A stretch of 14,068 nt of DNA. Origin: Gammaproteobacteria bacterium. Lineage in GTDB: Bacteria > Pseudomonadota > Gammaproteobacteria > Enterobacterales > Psychrobiaceae. A program made the translations under genes and the position numbers. Location of the stretch: contig JABSRS010000033.1 of assembly GCA_013214885.1 (NCBI GenBank), positions 2,240 through 16,307 on the forward strand, given 5' to 3'. The notes below the pieces were generated by a model. The model had not been told where the DNA came from. It did no database searches and saw nothing but the letters and a program-made list of their open reading frames with translations. How positions within the stretch are numbered: the first letter of the stretch is position 1; every line of letters starts with the position of its first letter. Below, one piece after another: positions 1 to 6,994 of this stretch.

Positions 1-476
1 ATGCCATATTGGCCTTCAAAATAACCAAAACCCCAGGCATCGCCTTGGCTGCCTGTTGCCTTGCCATCACCGGTTAAGTCATAAGGACTCGGCTTGCCTG
101 TGTTAACAGGAGCATAGTAATAGTAAGGGTAGTCAATCGCTTCGCCACTGCCTTGAGCAACATTTAAGAAGTGCTTAATAAAATACTCAATCCCTTGGCT
201 AGGATCGCTTATATAGTCAAATTCATTGAGTAGTAGAATATCAGGTCGGGTGGTTTGAATAATTTGAGCGATATTTTTAATTTGTTGATTATTATTTTTA
301 AGCTCGGTAATTAACACCTGATTGGTGGTTAATTTTGGATTGCGGCCAACGTAGTTGGTGGCATCCATGCTGACATTAAAGGTCGCTATTTTTAGGGTAT
401 TATTCATCTGATTTGTCGATTGGGCACAACCTGCAACAGCAAGTAGAGCAAGCATTAAAATGGGAAATTTAACCAT
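1..476 (-). CDS. Endonuclease/exonuclease/phosphatase-superfamily lipoprotein (N-terminal part, cut by window start)
   Basis: The reverse strand from ATG at 474-476 is open to the window edge, giving the first 158 residues. The protein begins with a lipoprotein signal peptide: a short hydrophobic stretch and lipobox VAGC, with the lipidated Cys at residue 17. The +2 residue is Ala, which in gammaproteobacteria favours outer-membrane sorting. After a short linker come the superfamily signatures: a first strand reading KIATFNVSMDATNY, and the metal-binding Glu in DILLLNEFDY. The later segment SQGDAWGFGYFEGQYG resembles marine secreted members of this superfamily. The family cleaves phosphodiester or phosphomonoester bonds in nucleic acids, lipids or sugars using Mg2+; the substrate here cannot be read from half a protein. 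A weak GAGA ribosome-binding sequence lies just before the ATG. The gene diverges from the TonB-dependent receptor at 1013. Confidence 0.88.
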   Translation of the reverse strand, partial: MVKFPILMLALLAVAGCAQSTNQMNNTLKIATFNVSMDATNYVGRNPKLTTNQVLITELKNNNQQIKNIAQIIQTTRPDILLLNEFDYISDPSQGIEYFIKHFLNVAQGSGEAIDYPYYYYAPVNTGKPSPYDLTGDGKATGSQGDAWGFGYFEGQYG

Positions 477-617
477 TGGTTTCTCTGAAATTTGATTCAA
501 TCGACTAGATCATACGCTACTTTTTGAAAACAATTATGATTTTCTACTATTATTATGTGCTAGTGGGTAAAATATACTCGATAGTAATAGAAATTAAACA
601 TCTTAATGATAAGCGAA

Positions 618-660
618 ATATTACTGTAATTAATTTTTGTTATATTAATTACAGTAATAT
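618..660. repeat. Perfect 17-bp inverted repeat with 9-base spacer
   Basis: The arm at 618-634 (ATATTACTGTAATTAAT) is exactly reverse-complementary to the arm at 644-660; the spacer is TTTTGTTAT. No T-run follows the stem on either side, and both flanking genes point away, so it is a poor terminator candidate. It lies upstream of the predicted receptor start point and about 140 bases upstream of the lipoprotein ATG. A large operator, or the remains of a small mobile or palindromic element, both fit. Confidence 0.7.
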
Positions 661-729
661 GATTTAGGACATAATAATAGTATCTAGCTCACGTTTTGTA
701 ATTATTATGAGATGTCGCGCCAAATATAG

Positions 730-745
730 CGTGATATCCGTCACG
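730..745. promoter_or_regulatory. CRP-like binding site
   Basis: The sequence reads CGTGA-N6-TCACG, which keeps the GTGA-N6-TCAC core of the CRP/cAMP consensus TGTGA-N6-TCACA with exact spacing and symmetry. It is about 200 bases upstream of the predicted receptor transcription start, further than a usual activator position. It could act on the divergent lipoprotein gene or from a distance. The assignment rests on the motif alone. Confidence 0.4.
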
Positions 746-907
746 TTTTTACGTATCGGTAATGAACTTTAATTTGATTGTAATTTCGCCTGCTCGATTT
801 TTGTGCGATCGTTAAAGATGCGTCATGAGTGGCTTAGCTGTAAGTCGAAGGTTTTCAAGTTACTAAAGCAAGGTCAAACCAGTAGGACTTAGGTCTAAAA
901 CCGTTGC

Positions 908-936
908 TTTACATTAAGCAGGATTTAACCTCTAAT
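908..936 (+). promoter_or_regulatory. Sigma-70 promoter of the TonB-dependent receptor gene
   Basis: A -35 box TTTACA (908-913, 5/6 to consensus) and a -10 box TCTAAT (931-936, 5/6) are separated by 17 bases, the ideal spacing. Transcription would start near 943, giving a leader of about 70 bases before the ATG at 1013. Confidence 0.55.
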
Positions 937-1012
937 TGCCACAATTATAGAAGCTAGATCACATTAGCTACTAAATTTGCGAACTCACTTTGTACAAACA
1001 AGGAAAAAATAG

Positions 1013-4000
1013 ATGAATCATCATCGTATTACTCGTATTGCCAGCGCGGTTGTTATAGCACTTGGTTTATCAACATCAGCCATCGCTGCAGATACCTCCT
1101 CAGCAATTCGAGGGCATATTTCTGCTCTTAGTGGTAATGATATCTCAAACGCTTCAATTACCATCGTTCACGAGCCTTCTGGTACTCGTAAAACTCTAAC
1201 TACAAATGATGCTGGTGCCTTTTTTGCACGAGGTCTACGTGTTGGTGGTCCATATACGATTATTATTAATTCGGCCACTCATGCAAATAAACAGCTTAAC
1301 GACATTTATATCACGCTAGGTGATATATATCGATTAGATGAAACGCTTGATGCTAACGATGTTGAACGCATCTCGGTGACTGGCTCAGTATTATTTGATC
1401 CATCAAAAGGTTCAAGCAGTGTATTTAGTGGTGATACTCTGACTAAATCATCTTCTTTTAGCCGTGACTTAAAAGACATTGTTCGTTTAAATCCAATGGC
1501 TGTTGTTGGCAATGATGGTTCTTCGTTATCGCTTGCGGGTAGTAACCCTCGATATAACAGTTTGTCGGTAGATGGTGTTAACTTAAATGATGATTTTGGT
1601 TTGGCTGGCAACGGTTACCCGACTGAACGCTCACCAATTTCGTTTGATTCAATCGATCAAATTAGTGTAGCAATTGCCCCTTTCACTGTTAAAGAGGGTG
1701 GTTTCTCTGGCGGTAAAGTTAGTGTCGTTACAAAATCTGGTACCAACGAGTTCCATGGCAGCATGTTTTTTGAACAAGCCAAAGATTCGTGGGCTGGAAC
1801 ACCAGAAAACCCTGCAACAGGCGATAAAATTTACCTTAGCTTCAAAGAAAAGACTTGGGGCGCAACCCTAGGTGGACCGCTTATTCAAGATAAGCTTTTC
1901 TTTTTCGCCTCATACGAAACATTTGAAGCACCGAGTGCTGTAACAAAAGGTCCAAGCGATTCAAATGCTGCTGTTGGTACTAATAATGTAAATCAAGCAG
2001 AAGTTGATCGTGTTATCAGTATCGCTCAAGACACTTACAATTATGCTGCTGGTGATTGGAATAATTCAATTCCTCTAGAAGATGAAAAATATTCATTAAA
2101 GATTGATTGGAATATAAATGACGATCATCGAGCTTCGTTTGCCTATTCACATGGTTTTAGTAACAGTGCTGGTAACATGGGCAGTGGTAGAAGTAATGAA
2201 TTGTACCTTTCGTCTCATTGGTTCAACCGTTCAAACGAGTATGACACTTATGTCGCTCAAGTTTTCTCTGTATGGTCTGATGATTTCTCTACCGAAGCAA
2301 AAATTTCATACAAAGAAAGTGTTAATAGTCAAGTATCTTTAGGTGGCTATGATTTCGGTGAAGTTAAAATAAAGACCGAAAATGGCGGTAAAATAATGCT
2401 TGGTGCTGATGATAGTCGTCATGCCAATCAACTGACTAATGAAACACTGCAAATGCGTTTAAGTGGTGAATACTTACTAGGCGAGCATGCGATTTCATTT
2501 GGTTGGGAATATGAGAAAGTTGAAGTGTTCAACATCTTTATGCAGCATTACCTTGGATCTTGGTATTTCGACAGCATTGATGAATTTGAGGCTGGCACAG
2601 CGAGCAAATTTGAATATCAAAATAACCCAAGTTTAGTTCGTGACGATGCAGCTGCTTCATTCACGCTTGGCACCAATACTCTGTATCTTGAAGATAGCTG
2701 GGATGTTAGTGATGAGTTTAACCTAACTTATGGTTTGCGTTATGAACGTACATTTAACAACGATGCACCAAATTTAAATGAAGGTTTTGTTGAGCGTTAT
2801 GGCTTTGACAATACTGAAAATCTTGATGGCATTGATTTAATTCTACCTCGTATTGGTTTTACTTGGGAATTGTCTGACGATTTAACTGTTCGCGGTGGTG
2901 CTGGTCGCTTTAGTGGTGGTCGCCCTAATGTGTTTATCTCAACTGCATTTACTAATGACGGTTCACGTATTGCTCTGTATAAAACCTCTAATGACTCAGC
3001 AGTATTAGATAATGCTGATCCAAGTGGCATTCCACAAACAGCGATAGATGCGATTAAAAATAGTGAGTTGGGTGGACCAAACTCTAATGTTGATGTGATT
3101 GATCCTAACTTTAAAATACCAACTACGTGGCAATATAGCCTAGCTGCTGATTATACCGCTGATTTAAGTAACATTGGTCTTGGCCAAGATTGGTATTTCA
3201 GTACTGAAGTATTATATAAAGATATTGAGACTGACCTAATTTGGTCTGATTTATCACGTACACTTGATACTTCAAAAGGGATTAACGGATTGACAGTTGA
3301 CGGTCGTCCTATCTATACCTTCGCAGATGATTCTCGTGAAGCACGTGATGTAATGTTAAGTAATATCTCTGGTGGTCATACACTAATTGAAACATTGTCG
3401 ATTGCTAAACGTTGGGATAGTGGTTTTAACGCTAACTTCTCTTACACTCACTCTGATGTTAGAGATCGTATCTCAGCCACTGGTACTTCAACTAATACGG
3501 CTTATGAATATAACCCTGTATTAGATCCTGAACATCCAACGGTTGGTACATCATCGTTTGAAACAAAGCATCGTTTAACCTTTAGCCTGTCATACAACAC
3601 TGAGTTAATTGAAGGTTATAATTCTGGCTTCTCACTATTTTGGGAACGTAAATCAGCTAATCCTTACAGCTGGGTTCTTGGCTATAATGGTAGAGACGGT
3701 TTATCTGGTGGCTTAGACTTAACGATGACTGCATTAGCATATGTTCCTATGGGAGCTGATGATCCTGCGGTTGATTTCGTTAATGGCATGAGCTACGACG
3801 CGATTATTGCTGACTTGAACACTATTGGTGCTTCAACTGAAGGCGGTTATGTTGATAAAAATTCATTCAGTGGTCCTTGGACTACGACTATGGATATTCG
3901 TTTTGAACAAGAAATCCCTGGATTCCTAGAAGGTCACAAAGGTATTTTCTATGTTGATATTAGAAATGCCTTAGCTATCTTTGATAAGAGCGGCGCACAG

Positions 4001-4174
4001 GTTTACCGTAATCCATACGGCACTACTTCAGAAGCGATATTTGATTACAGTATTAACGATGCTGGTCAATATGTTTATGAAAGCACTGGCGTACAAGCCG
4101 GTGACTCACCGGTTCGTTTCGAAGACCGAGCATCGACTTGGAGCGCGAAGATTGGTGTTAAATATAAGTTCTAA
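1013..4174 (+). CDS. Oar-like TonB-dependent outer-membrane receptor
   Basis: This 1053-residue protein is a large TonB-dependent transporter of the Oar/carboxypeptidase-regulatory type. Such proteins move bulky substrates across the outer membrane using TonB-ExbBD energy; the ligand is unknown. A Sec signal peptide covers residues 1-25, with cleavage near AIA|AD. A carboxypeptidase-regulatory-like beta-sandwich follows (about 31-112; the strand SITIVHEPSGTRKTL and the turn TNDAGAFFARGL are typical). A TonB-box-like ERISVTG lies at 118-124. The plug domain covers about 130-245, including GSNPRYNSLSVDGVNLND and GGFSGGKVSVVTKSGTNEFHG. The rest is a long beta-barrel with many alternating aromatic strands, ending in KIGVKYKF with the C-terminal Phe needed for outer-membrane assembly. 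AGGA at 1001-1004 sits 8 bases before the ATG. The gene appears monocistronic, with a promoter at 908-936 and a strong terminator 16 bases after the stop. Confidence 0.93.
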   Translation: MNHHRITRIASAVVIALGLSTSAIAADTSSAIRGHISALSGNDISNASITIVHEPSGTRKTLTTNDAGAFFARGLRVGGPYTIIINSATHANKQLNDIYITLGDIYRLDETLDANDVERISVTGSVLFDPSKGSSSVFSGDTLTKSSSFSRDLKDIVRLNPMAVVGNDGSSLSLAGSNPRYNSLSVDGVNLNDDFGLAGNGYPTERSPISFDSIDQISVAIAPFTVKEGGFSGGKVSVVTKSGTNEFHGSMFFEQAKDSWAGTPENPATGDKIYLSFKEKTWGATLGGPLIQDKLFFFASYETFEAPSAVTKGPSDSNAAVGTNNVNQAEVDRVISIAQDTYNYAAGDWNNSIPLEDEKYSLKIDWNINDDHRASFAYSHGFSNSAGNMGSGRSNELYLSSHWFNRSNEYDTYVAQVFSVWSDDFSTEAKISYKESVNSQVSLGGYDFGEVKIKTENGGKIMLGADDSRHANQLTNETLQMRLSGEYLLGEHAISFGWEYEKVEVFNIFMQHYLGSWYFDSIDEFEAGTASKFEYQNNPSLVRDDAAASFTLGTNTLYLEDSWDVSDEFNLTYGLRYERTFNNDAPNLNEGFVERYGFDNTENLDGIDLILPRIGFTWELSDDLTVRGGAGRFSGGRPNVFISTAFTNDGSRIALYKTSNDSAVLDNADPSGIPQTAIDAIKNSELGGPNSNVDVIDPNFKIPTTWQYSLAADYTADLSNIGLGQDWYFSTEVLYKDIETDLIWSDLSRTLDTSKGINGLTVDGRPIYTFADDSREARDVMLSNISGGHTLIETLSIAKRWDSGFNANFSYTHSDVRDRISATGTSTNTAYEYNPVLDPEHPTVGTSSFETKHRLTFSLSYNTELIEGYNSGFSLFWERKSANPYSWVLGYNGRDGLSGGLDLTMTALAYVPMGADDPAVDFVNGMSYDAIIADLNTIGASTEGGYVDKNSFSGPWTTTMDIRFEQEIPGFLEGHKGIFYVDIRNALAIFDKSGAQVYRNPYGTTSEAIFDYSINDAGQYVYESTGVQAGDSPVRFEDRASTWSAKIGVKYKF

Positions 4175-4189
4175 ACACTAAGTTCAGTT

Positions 4190-4218
4190 AAAAAACCAGT
4201 CTTCGGACTGGTTTTTTT
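4190..4218 (+). terminator. Rho-independent terminator of the receptor gene
   Basis: A stem of ACCAGTC pairs with GACTGGT around a TTCG tetraloop (4202-4205), flanked by six A's on the left and seven T's (4212-4218) on the right. The C(UUCG)G loop is exceptionally stable, and the A/T flanks would let it work in both directions. Confidence 0.93.
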
Positions 4219-4264
4219 GTATCTATTACCCTAGTTTTAATGGAATTGAAATTAGCGCAGACAA

Positions 4265-4296
4265 AAAAATACAGCCTCAATTGAGACTGTATTTTT
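4265..4296. terminator. Bidirectional terminator, mainly for the deoxynucleoside kinase gene
   Basis: The arms AAAAATACAG (4265-4274) and CTGTATTTTT (4287-4296) pair perfectly. One C/A mismatch follows, then CTCAATTGAG closes the hairpin. Read on the minus strand it is followed by seven T's and lies 24 bases after the kinase stop codon. Read on the plus strand it would back up the receptor terminator. Confidence 0.85.
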
Positions 4297-4320
4297 ATTA
4301 AAGCTAATTTATAGTAGCTA

Positions 4321-4992
4321 TTAACTCGCTATTTCAGCTTTATTAGCAAGGTGCGGGCAAACATCCGATAAAATCAGATTGGCAATCTCTTGATGACAGC
4401 CAAAGTCGGTCCAGTCTTGGGTGATAAGCTGAGTGTTATAGCGACGACAGATATGGGGTAAGAACGTGTCGTGGCAATCAGATATTAGCTGTAAATACTC
4501 TTGCGTCGTGCCAGCCTCGGCATCACGTGCTCGGGCCACCATTCTCTGGTAAGAAATAACGGGGTTAGACTTTAAATAGACCACAGCCGATACTTGCGGG
4601 TAATCTTTAAGTTTGTCTTGAATGTCATAATAATAATCCAAATCTTGGCCGTCAGGGCGACAGGCTTCAGCTAAGTTAGCCTGACAAAACACCAAATCGG
4701 AAAATAATGACCGTTCAATCACGTAATTAAAGCTCGGATCTAAATCTTTACAAATGGTTGCACGTTTATTGGTGATGTAACGCTGGAACTCAATGCGTTT
4801 CGTTGGATCAACAGTAAATGCTTTTAATAAACGTTGAAATTCAAGATCAGTGTCGACATCTTCGATAATGAGCTGCCATTGAACCGATGACTTGCGATTA
4901 AGATCGTCAATTAATTTCGGCAGTAGGGTGGATTTACCTACGCCAATGTTGCCTTCGACAGCTATTAGCATAAAATCTGGGATATTTGACAT
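4321..4992 (-). CDS. Deoxynucleoside kinase (dNK/dCK/TK2-like family)
   Basis: This 223-residue cytoplasmic enzyme should transfer the ATP gamma-phosphate to the 5'-OH of a deoxynucleoside, the first step of deoxynucleoside salvage. The Walker A loop is GNIGVGKST (residues 14-22). The ERS triplet at 93-95 (in YVIERSLFSDLVF) matches the family's D/ERS motif. A Lid segment, RMVARARDAEAG (150-161), carries the usual R-x-R-x-x-E pattern, followed by a typical EYLQLISDCHDTFL helix. The catalytic-Glu motif, normally EPV, reads EDV here (Glu44). The length is normal for the family. Base specificity (dA, dG, dC or dT) cannot be read from these motifs. The start at 4990-4992 is the only ATG before the P-loop that gives a normal N-terminus; its ribosome-binding site is weak (GAGT). 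It converges on the receptor gene and has its own terminator. This family is patchy in gammaproteobacteria, so horizontal origin is possible. Confidence 0.87.
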   Translation of the reverse strand: MSNIPDFMLIAVEGNIGVGKSTLLPKLIDDLNRKSSVQWQLIIEDVDTDLEFQRLLKAFTVDPTKRIEFQRYITNKRATICKDLDPSFNYVIERSLFSDLVFCQANLAEACRPDGQDLDYYYDIQDKLKDYPQVSAVVYLKSNPVISYQRMVARARDAEAGTTQEYLQLISDCHDTFLPHICRRYNTQLITQDWTDFGCHQEIANLILSDVCPHLANKAEIAS

Positions 4993-5303
4993 CTGGACTC
5001 GTATTTTTATTTAAATATAGAACCGAGCATATTATCAAATAAATTTCTTAAAAAAATTGAAGTCGATCAAGGATAAAGAATTAGGAATTCAATTGGTTAT
5101 AATTTAACCTATCATGATAGAGGTGAACGATAGACTGACCAAAATCACTGGTTATTTTACGAAAATTGACGTTTTATTGGATTAAGTTCACTGATTGTTT
5201 ATCTTATAATTGCCTCTTCGCCAAAAGGGGGTATCATTTACCTCTTAAATTTAGATGTTTTATACATCATTAAATAGTCTGTGGTTTCGGAGTCTTACTT
5301 TTT
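4993..5303. other. 311-base divergent intergenic region
   Basis: This AT-rich region lies between the kinase (minus) and the unknown 395-residue gene (plus). It contains a perfect 12-bp palindrome CTATCATGATAG (5109-5120). TATAAT hexamers occur at 5099-5104 and 5205-5210. No coding sequence, RNA gene or terminator was found. A GGAG at 5289-5292 is the likely ribosome-binding site of the rightward gene. Confidence 0.5.
5182..5210 (+). promoter_or_regulatory. Possible promoter of the unknown gene at 5304
   Basis: A perfect -10 hexamer TATAAT lies at 5205-5210. The hexamer 17 bases upstream, TTAAGT (5182-5187), matches the -35 consensus at only 3 of 6 positions. The leader would be about 85 bases. 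Confidence 0.4.
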
Positions 5304-6491
5304 GTGAAAACCTTATTAACTTCCCCGTCAAAAATGTCATTGTCTGACAACGAGTCAGTCATTTATCAAAATGGATTAAAACAAGCGTCAGAGCTTAGTT
5401 TAAATTTATTAGCCGTTAAGGTAACAAACCGTCCTAGTGACTTTAATGGTTGGTGCCTTGAAATGATTGATGTCTGTGTTAATCGTGTAAATTATCATTT
5501 ACTCGATGCCGATCAATTAAAGCCGCTAAAAAAATTAGTCGATTTGTTAACCCTTGGAGTGAGTGTCAGTCAGTTACAGCTGGCTAAAATTTCACCATGG
5601 CCATTATTTGTTGATTTTATTAATCAAAAATCTCAGATCCAAGGCTTGGAAGAACGCACTCGCTTGTTAAATTATGTCAATAAAATCAAAACTACTTCAT
5701 TAGTTGGGATGTTTAGCGAAGATAAGTTAGCGATAGCGGGTAAGCACACTGTACAACATGATCCTAAAGTTTATGATTTTGATTGTGAATGGTTTGGTTC
5801 AACCAAAGGTGCAAAGGCATTTCATCAAGTGCTTGATGATAATTCTCAGGCGATGGAGCAAGCCCTTAGTCACATTCCTCTAGAGGGGGAGGTGACTGAC
5901 GAGCATTATCAAGCATTTGTTGCTGATTATGTTAGTGCGCACGAGCAAATTGAGAAAAAGCCAGCATTGGCCCCTGCAACACGCCTGCTAGCGATGCGCC
6001 GTCCTGACCAGTTTGTCGTGTTGACGAATGCCAAGACCGAAGCGTTCGCGCTAGGCTTAGGTATTAAGCGTTTAACAACCAATGACTTTAACAGTTATTG
6101 GGTTGAATTAATTGGTGCGGTACGTAGCATGAGTTGGTGGAGTGAGCCTGCGCCAGTCATGGAGTCAGAAGTAACAGATGAGCAGTTCTCAGCTGAACTG
6201 TTTTATTGGCAACATCGTGCTATTTTACTTGATATGATGTTTTTTGCTGACTCTGATACAACTGCGAAATCAAACTATCTTAAAGCGCTTAAGAAACCTG
6301 CTCGCGCTAAAACAGCTGCCACTGGTGGACGACGTTCAAAAGAATCTGCTAGAGCGTTAGTTGAACGAGTATTGGCCACTGATGATATGCCTGATTTTAT
6401 TATGGCGCAGCGTGAATCAATTATTTCCCAGGTTGAAGCGGGCAAAAAGATTGATGATGTTATTGCACTACTACGCAAAATCTTTAGTTAA
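5304..6491 (+). CDS. Protein of unknown function, 395 residues
   Basis: I do not recognise this protein with confidence. It is soluble: no signal peptide or membrane segment is visible. The N-terminal half (about 15-150) is mainly helical. The middle and C-terminal part (about 222-315) holds a conserved-looking block with PATRLLAMRRPDQFVVL, then FNSYWVELIGAVRSMSWW, then ELFYWQHRAILLDMMFF. From memory, this block pattern resembles uncharacterised proteins found near restriction or defence genes, but that is a weak recollection. A basic, Ala-rich linker (about 328-348, KKPARAKTAATGGRRSK) joins it to a C-terminal helical tail (350-395). The start chosen is GTG at 5304, with GGAG 11 bases upstream. 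An ATG at 5334 would give MSLSDNES but has no ribosome-binding sequence. The gene stands alone, facing folX convergently. Confidence 0.8.
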   Translation: MKTLLTSPSKMSLSDNESVIYQNGLKQASELSLNLLAVKVTNRPSDFNGWCLEMIDVCVNRVNYHLLDADQLKPLKKLVDLLTLGVSVSQLQLAKISPWPLFVDFINQKSQIQGLEERTRLLNYVNKIKTTSLVGMFSEDKLAIAGKHTVQHDPKVYDFDCEWFGSTKGAKAFHQVLDDNSQAMEQALSHIPLEGEVTDEHYQAFVADYVSAHEQIEKKPALAPATRLLAMRRPDQFVVLTNAKTEAFALGLGIKRLTTNDFNSYWVELIGAVRSMSWWSEPAPVMESEVTDEQFSAELFYWQHRAILLDMMFFADSDTTAKSNYLKALKKPARAKTAATGGRRSKESARALVERVLATDDMPDFIMAQRESIISQVEAGKKIDDVIALLRKIFS

Positions 6492-6524
6492 TCTGCTTAA
6501 CTGTAAATTAGCTTTAGCTGTAAC

Positions 6525-6890
6525 TTAGTTTTTAGAGTAGCTAAGTTGCAGTGAGACAGAATCTGCAAAACGCAGGGCGTGGGGTTTATCGACCTCCACC
6601 ATGCAATGACTAACCCAATGGTGCTTGCTGGCAATACTCAGCACATCATTGGTTAGTTTTTCGAGTAAGCCAAATCTGTTGTTCTCAACCAGGGCAATAA
6701 TTTCTTTGGTAATAGTGCGGTAATTTAACGCATCCCCCATGTTATCACTCAGCGTCGCTTTTTCAGCAGGGTAGTGAATTACCACGTTGATAATGACATC
6801 CTGCCGATTGGCAATTTCATCATCATTAATCCCAATGTAAGTACGTAACCTTAAGTTTTTAATTCTTATTATTGCCAGCTCACTGTTCAT
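6525..6890 (-). CDS. folX: Dihydroneopterin triphosphate 2'-epimerase FolX
   Basis: FolX epimerises 7,8-dihydroneopterin triphosphate to dihydromonapterin triphosphate, on the tetrahydromonapterin branch of pterin synthesis. The protein matches E. coli FolX almost throughout: [61 protein letters not shown] and [18 protein letters not shown]. This pattern favours FolX over its paralogue FolB. The Lys in VDKPHAL corresponds to the catalytic Lys of the aldolase/epimerase fold. An upstream in-frame ATG at 6897-6899 exists, but AAGGG (6900-6904) abuts it, whereas the same AAGGG sits 9 bases before the ATG at 6888-6890. The shorter start also aligns residue for residue with E. coli ([12 protein letters not shown] against MAQPAAIIRIKN). 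Length is 121 residues, against 120 in E. coli. The gene runs convergent with the unknown gene and divergent from tqsA. Confidence 0.94.
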   Translation of the reverse strand: MNSELAIIRIKNLRLRTYIGINDDEIANRQDVIINVVIHYPAEKATLSDNMGDALNYRTITKEIIALVENNRFGLLEKLTNDVLSIASKHHWVSHCMVEVDKPHALRFADSVSLQLSYSKN

Positions 6891-6994
6891 TATTATCATC
6901 CCTTAATAAATTTATCTCTATTAAACGCTGTTTGTTATTGTTTTTGCAACTATAACTGGGTAAATTAATTTAAAATACCTAATTAGGATTGTCT

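Larger units (their letters stand above)
477..1012. other. 536-base divergent intergenic region
   Basis: This AT-rich stretch separates the leftward lipoprotein gene from the rightward TonB-dependent receptor gene. I see no convincing coding sequence in it. It holds a perfect 17-bp inverted repeat (618-660), a CRP-like inverted repeat (730-745), a sigma-70 promoter for the receptor (908-936) and the receptor ribosome-binding site (AGGA at 1001-1004). On the minus strand a TATGAT -10-like hexamer lies at 509-514, about 35 bases upstream of the lipoprotein ATG, but without a good -35 box. A small AGCTA-N8-TAGCT repeat (952-969) lies in the predicted receptor leader. Confidence 0.6.

Noticed and set aside
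618..660. LexA (SOS) box in the ACTGTAATTAAT repeat, and in the CTGTAATTACAG palindrome at 9377
   Set aside because: A LexA box needs CTGT-N8-ACAG. The palindrome has N4 and the long repeat has a far larger spacing, so neither fits.
1306..1611. A minus-strand open frame of about 100 codons inside the TonB-dependent receptor gene
   Set aside because: It is antisense to a clearly real coding region, and its translation has no recognisable domain or ribosome-binding site. Other antisense and alternate-frame openings inside the receptor, ydiJ, tqsA and fadL were rejected for the same reason.
6519..6550. Inverted repeat TGTAACTTAG / CTAAGTTGCA at the folX 3' end as a terminator
   Set aside because: It pairs over 10 positions with one wobble, but the T-run lies in the loop rather than after the stem, so a rho-independent terminator is not supported.
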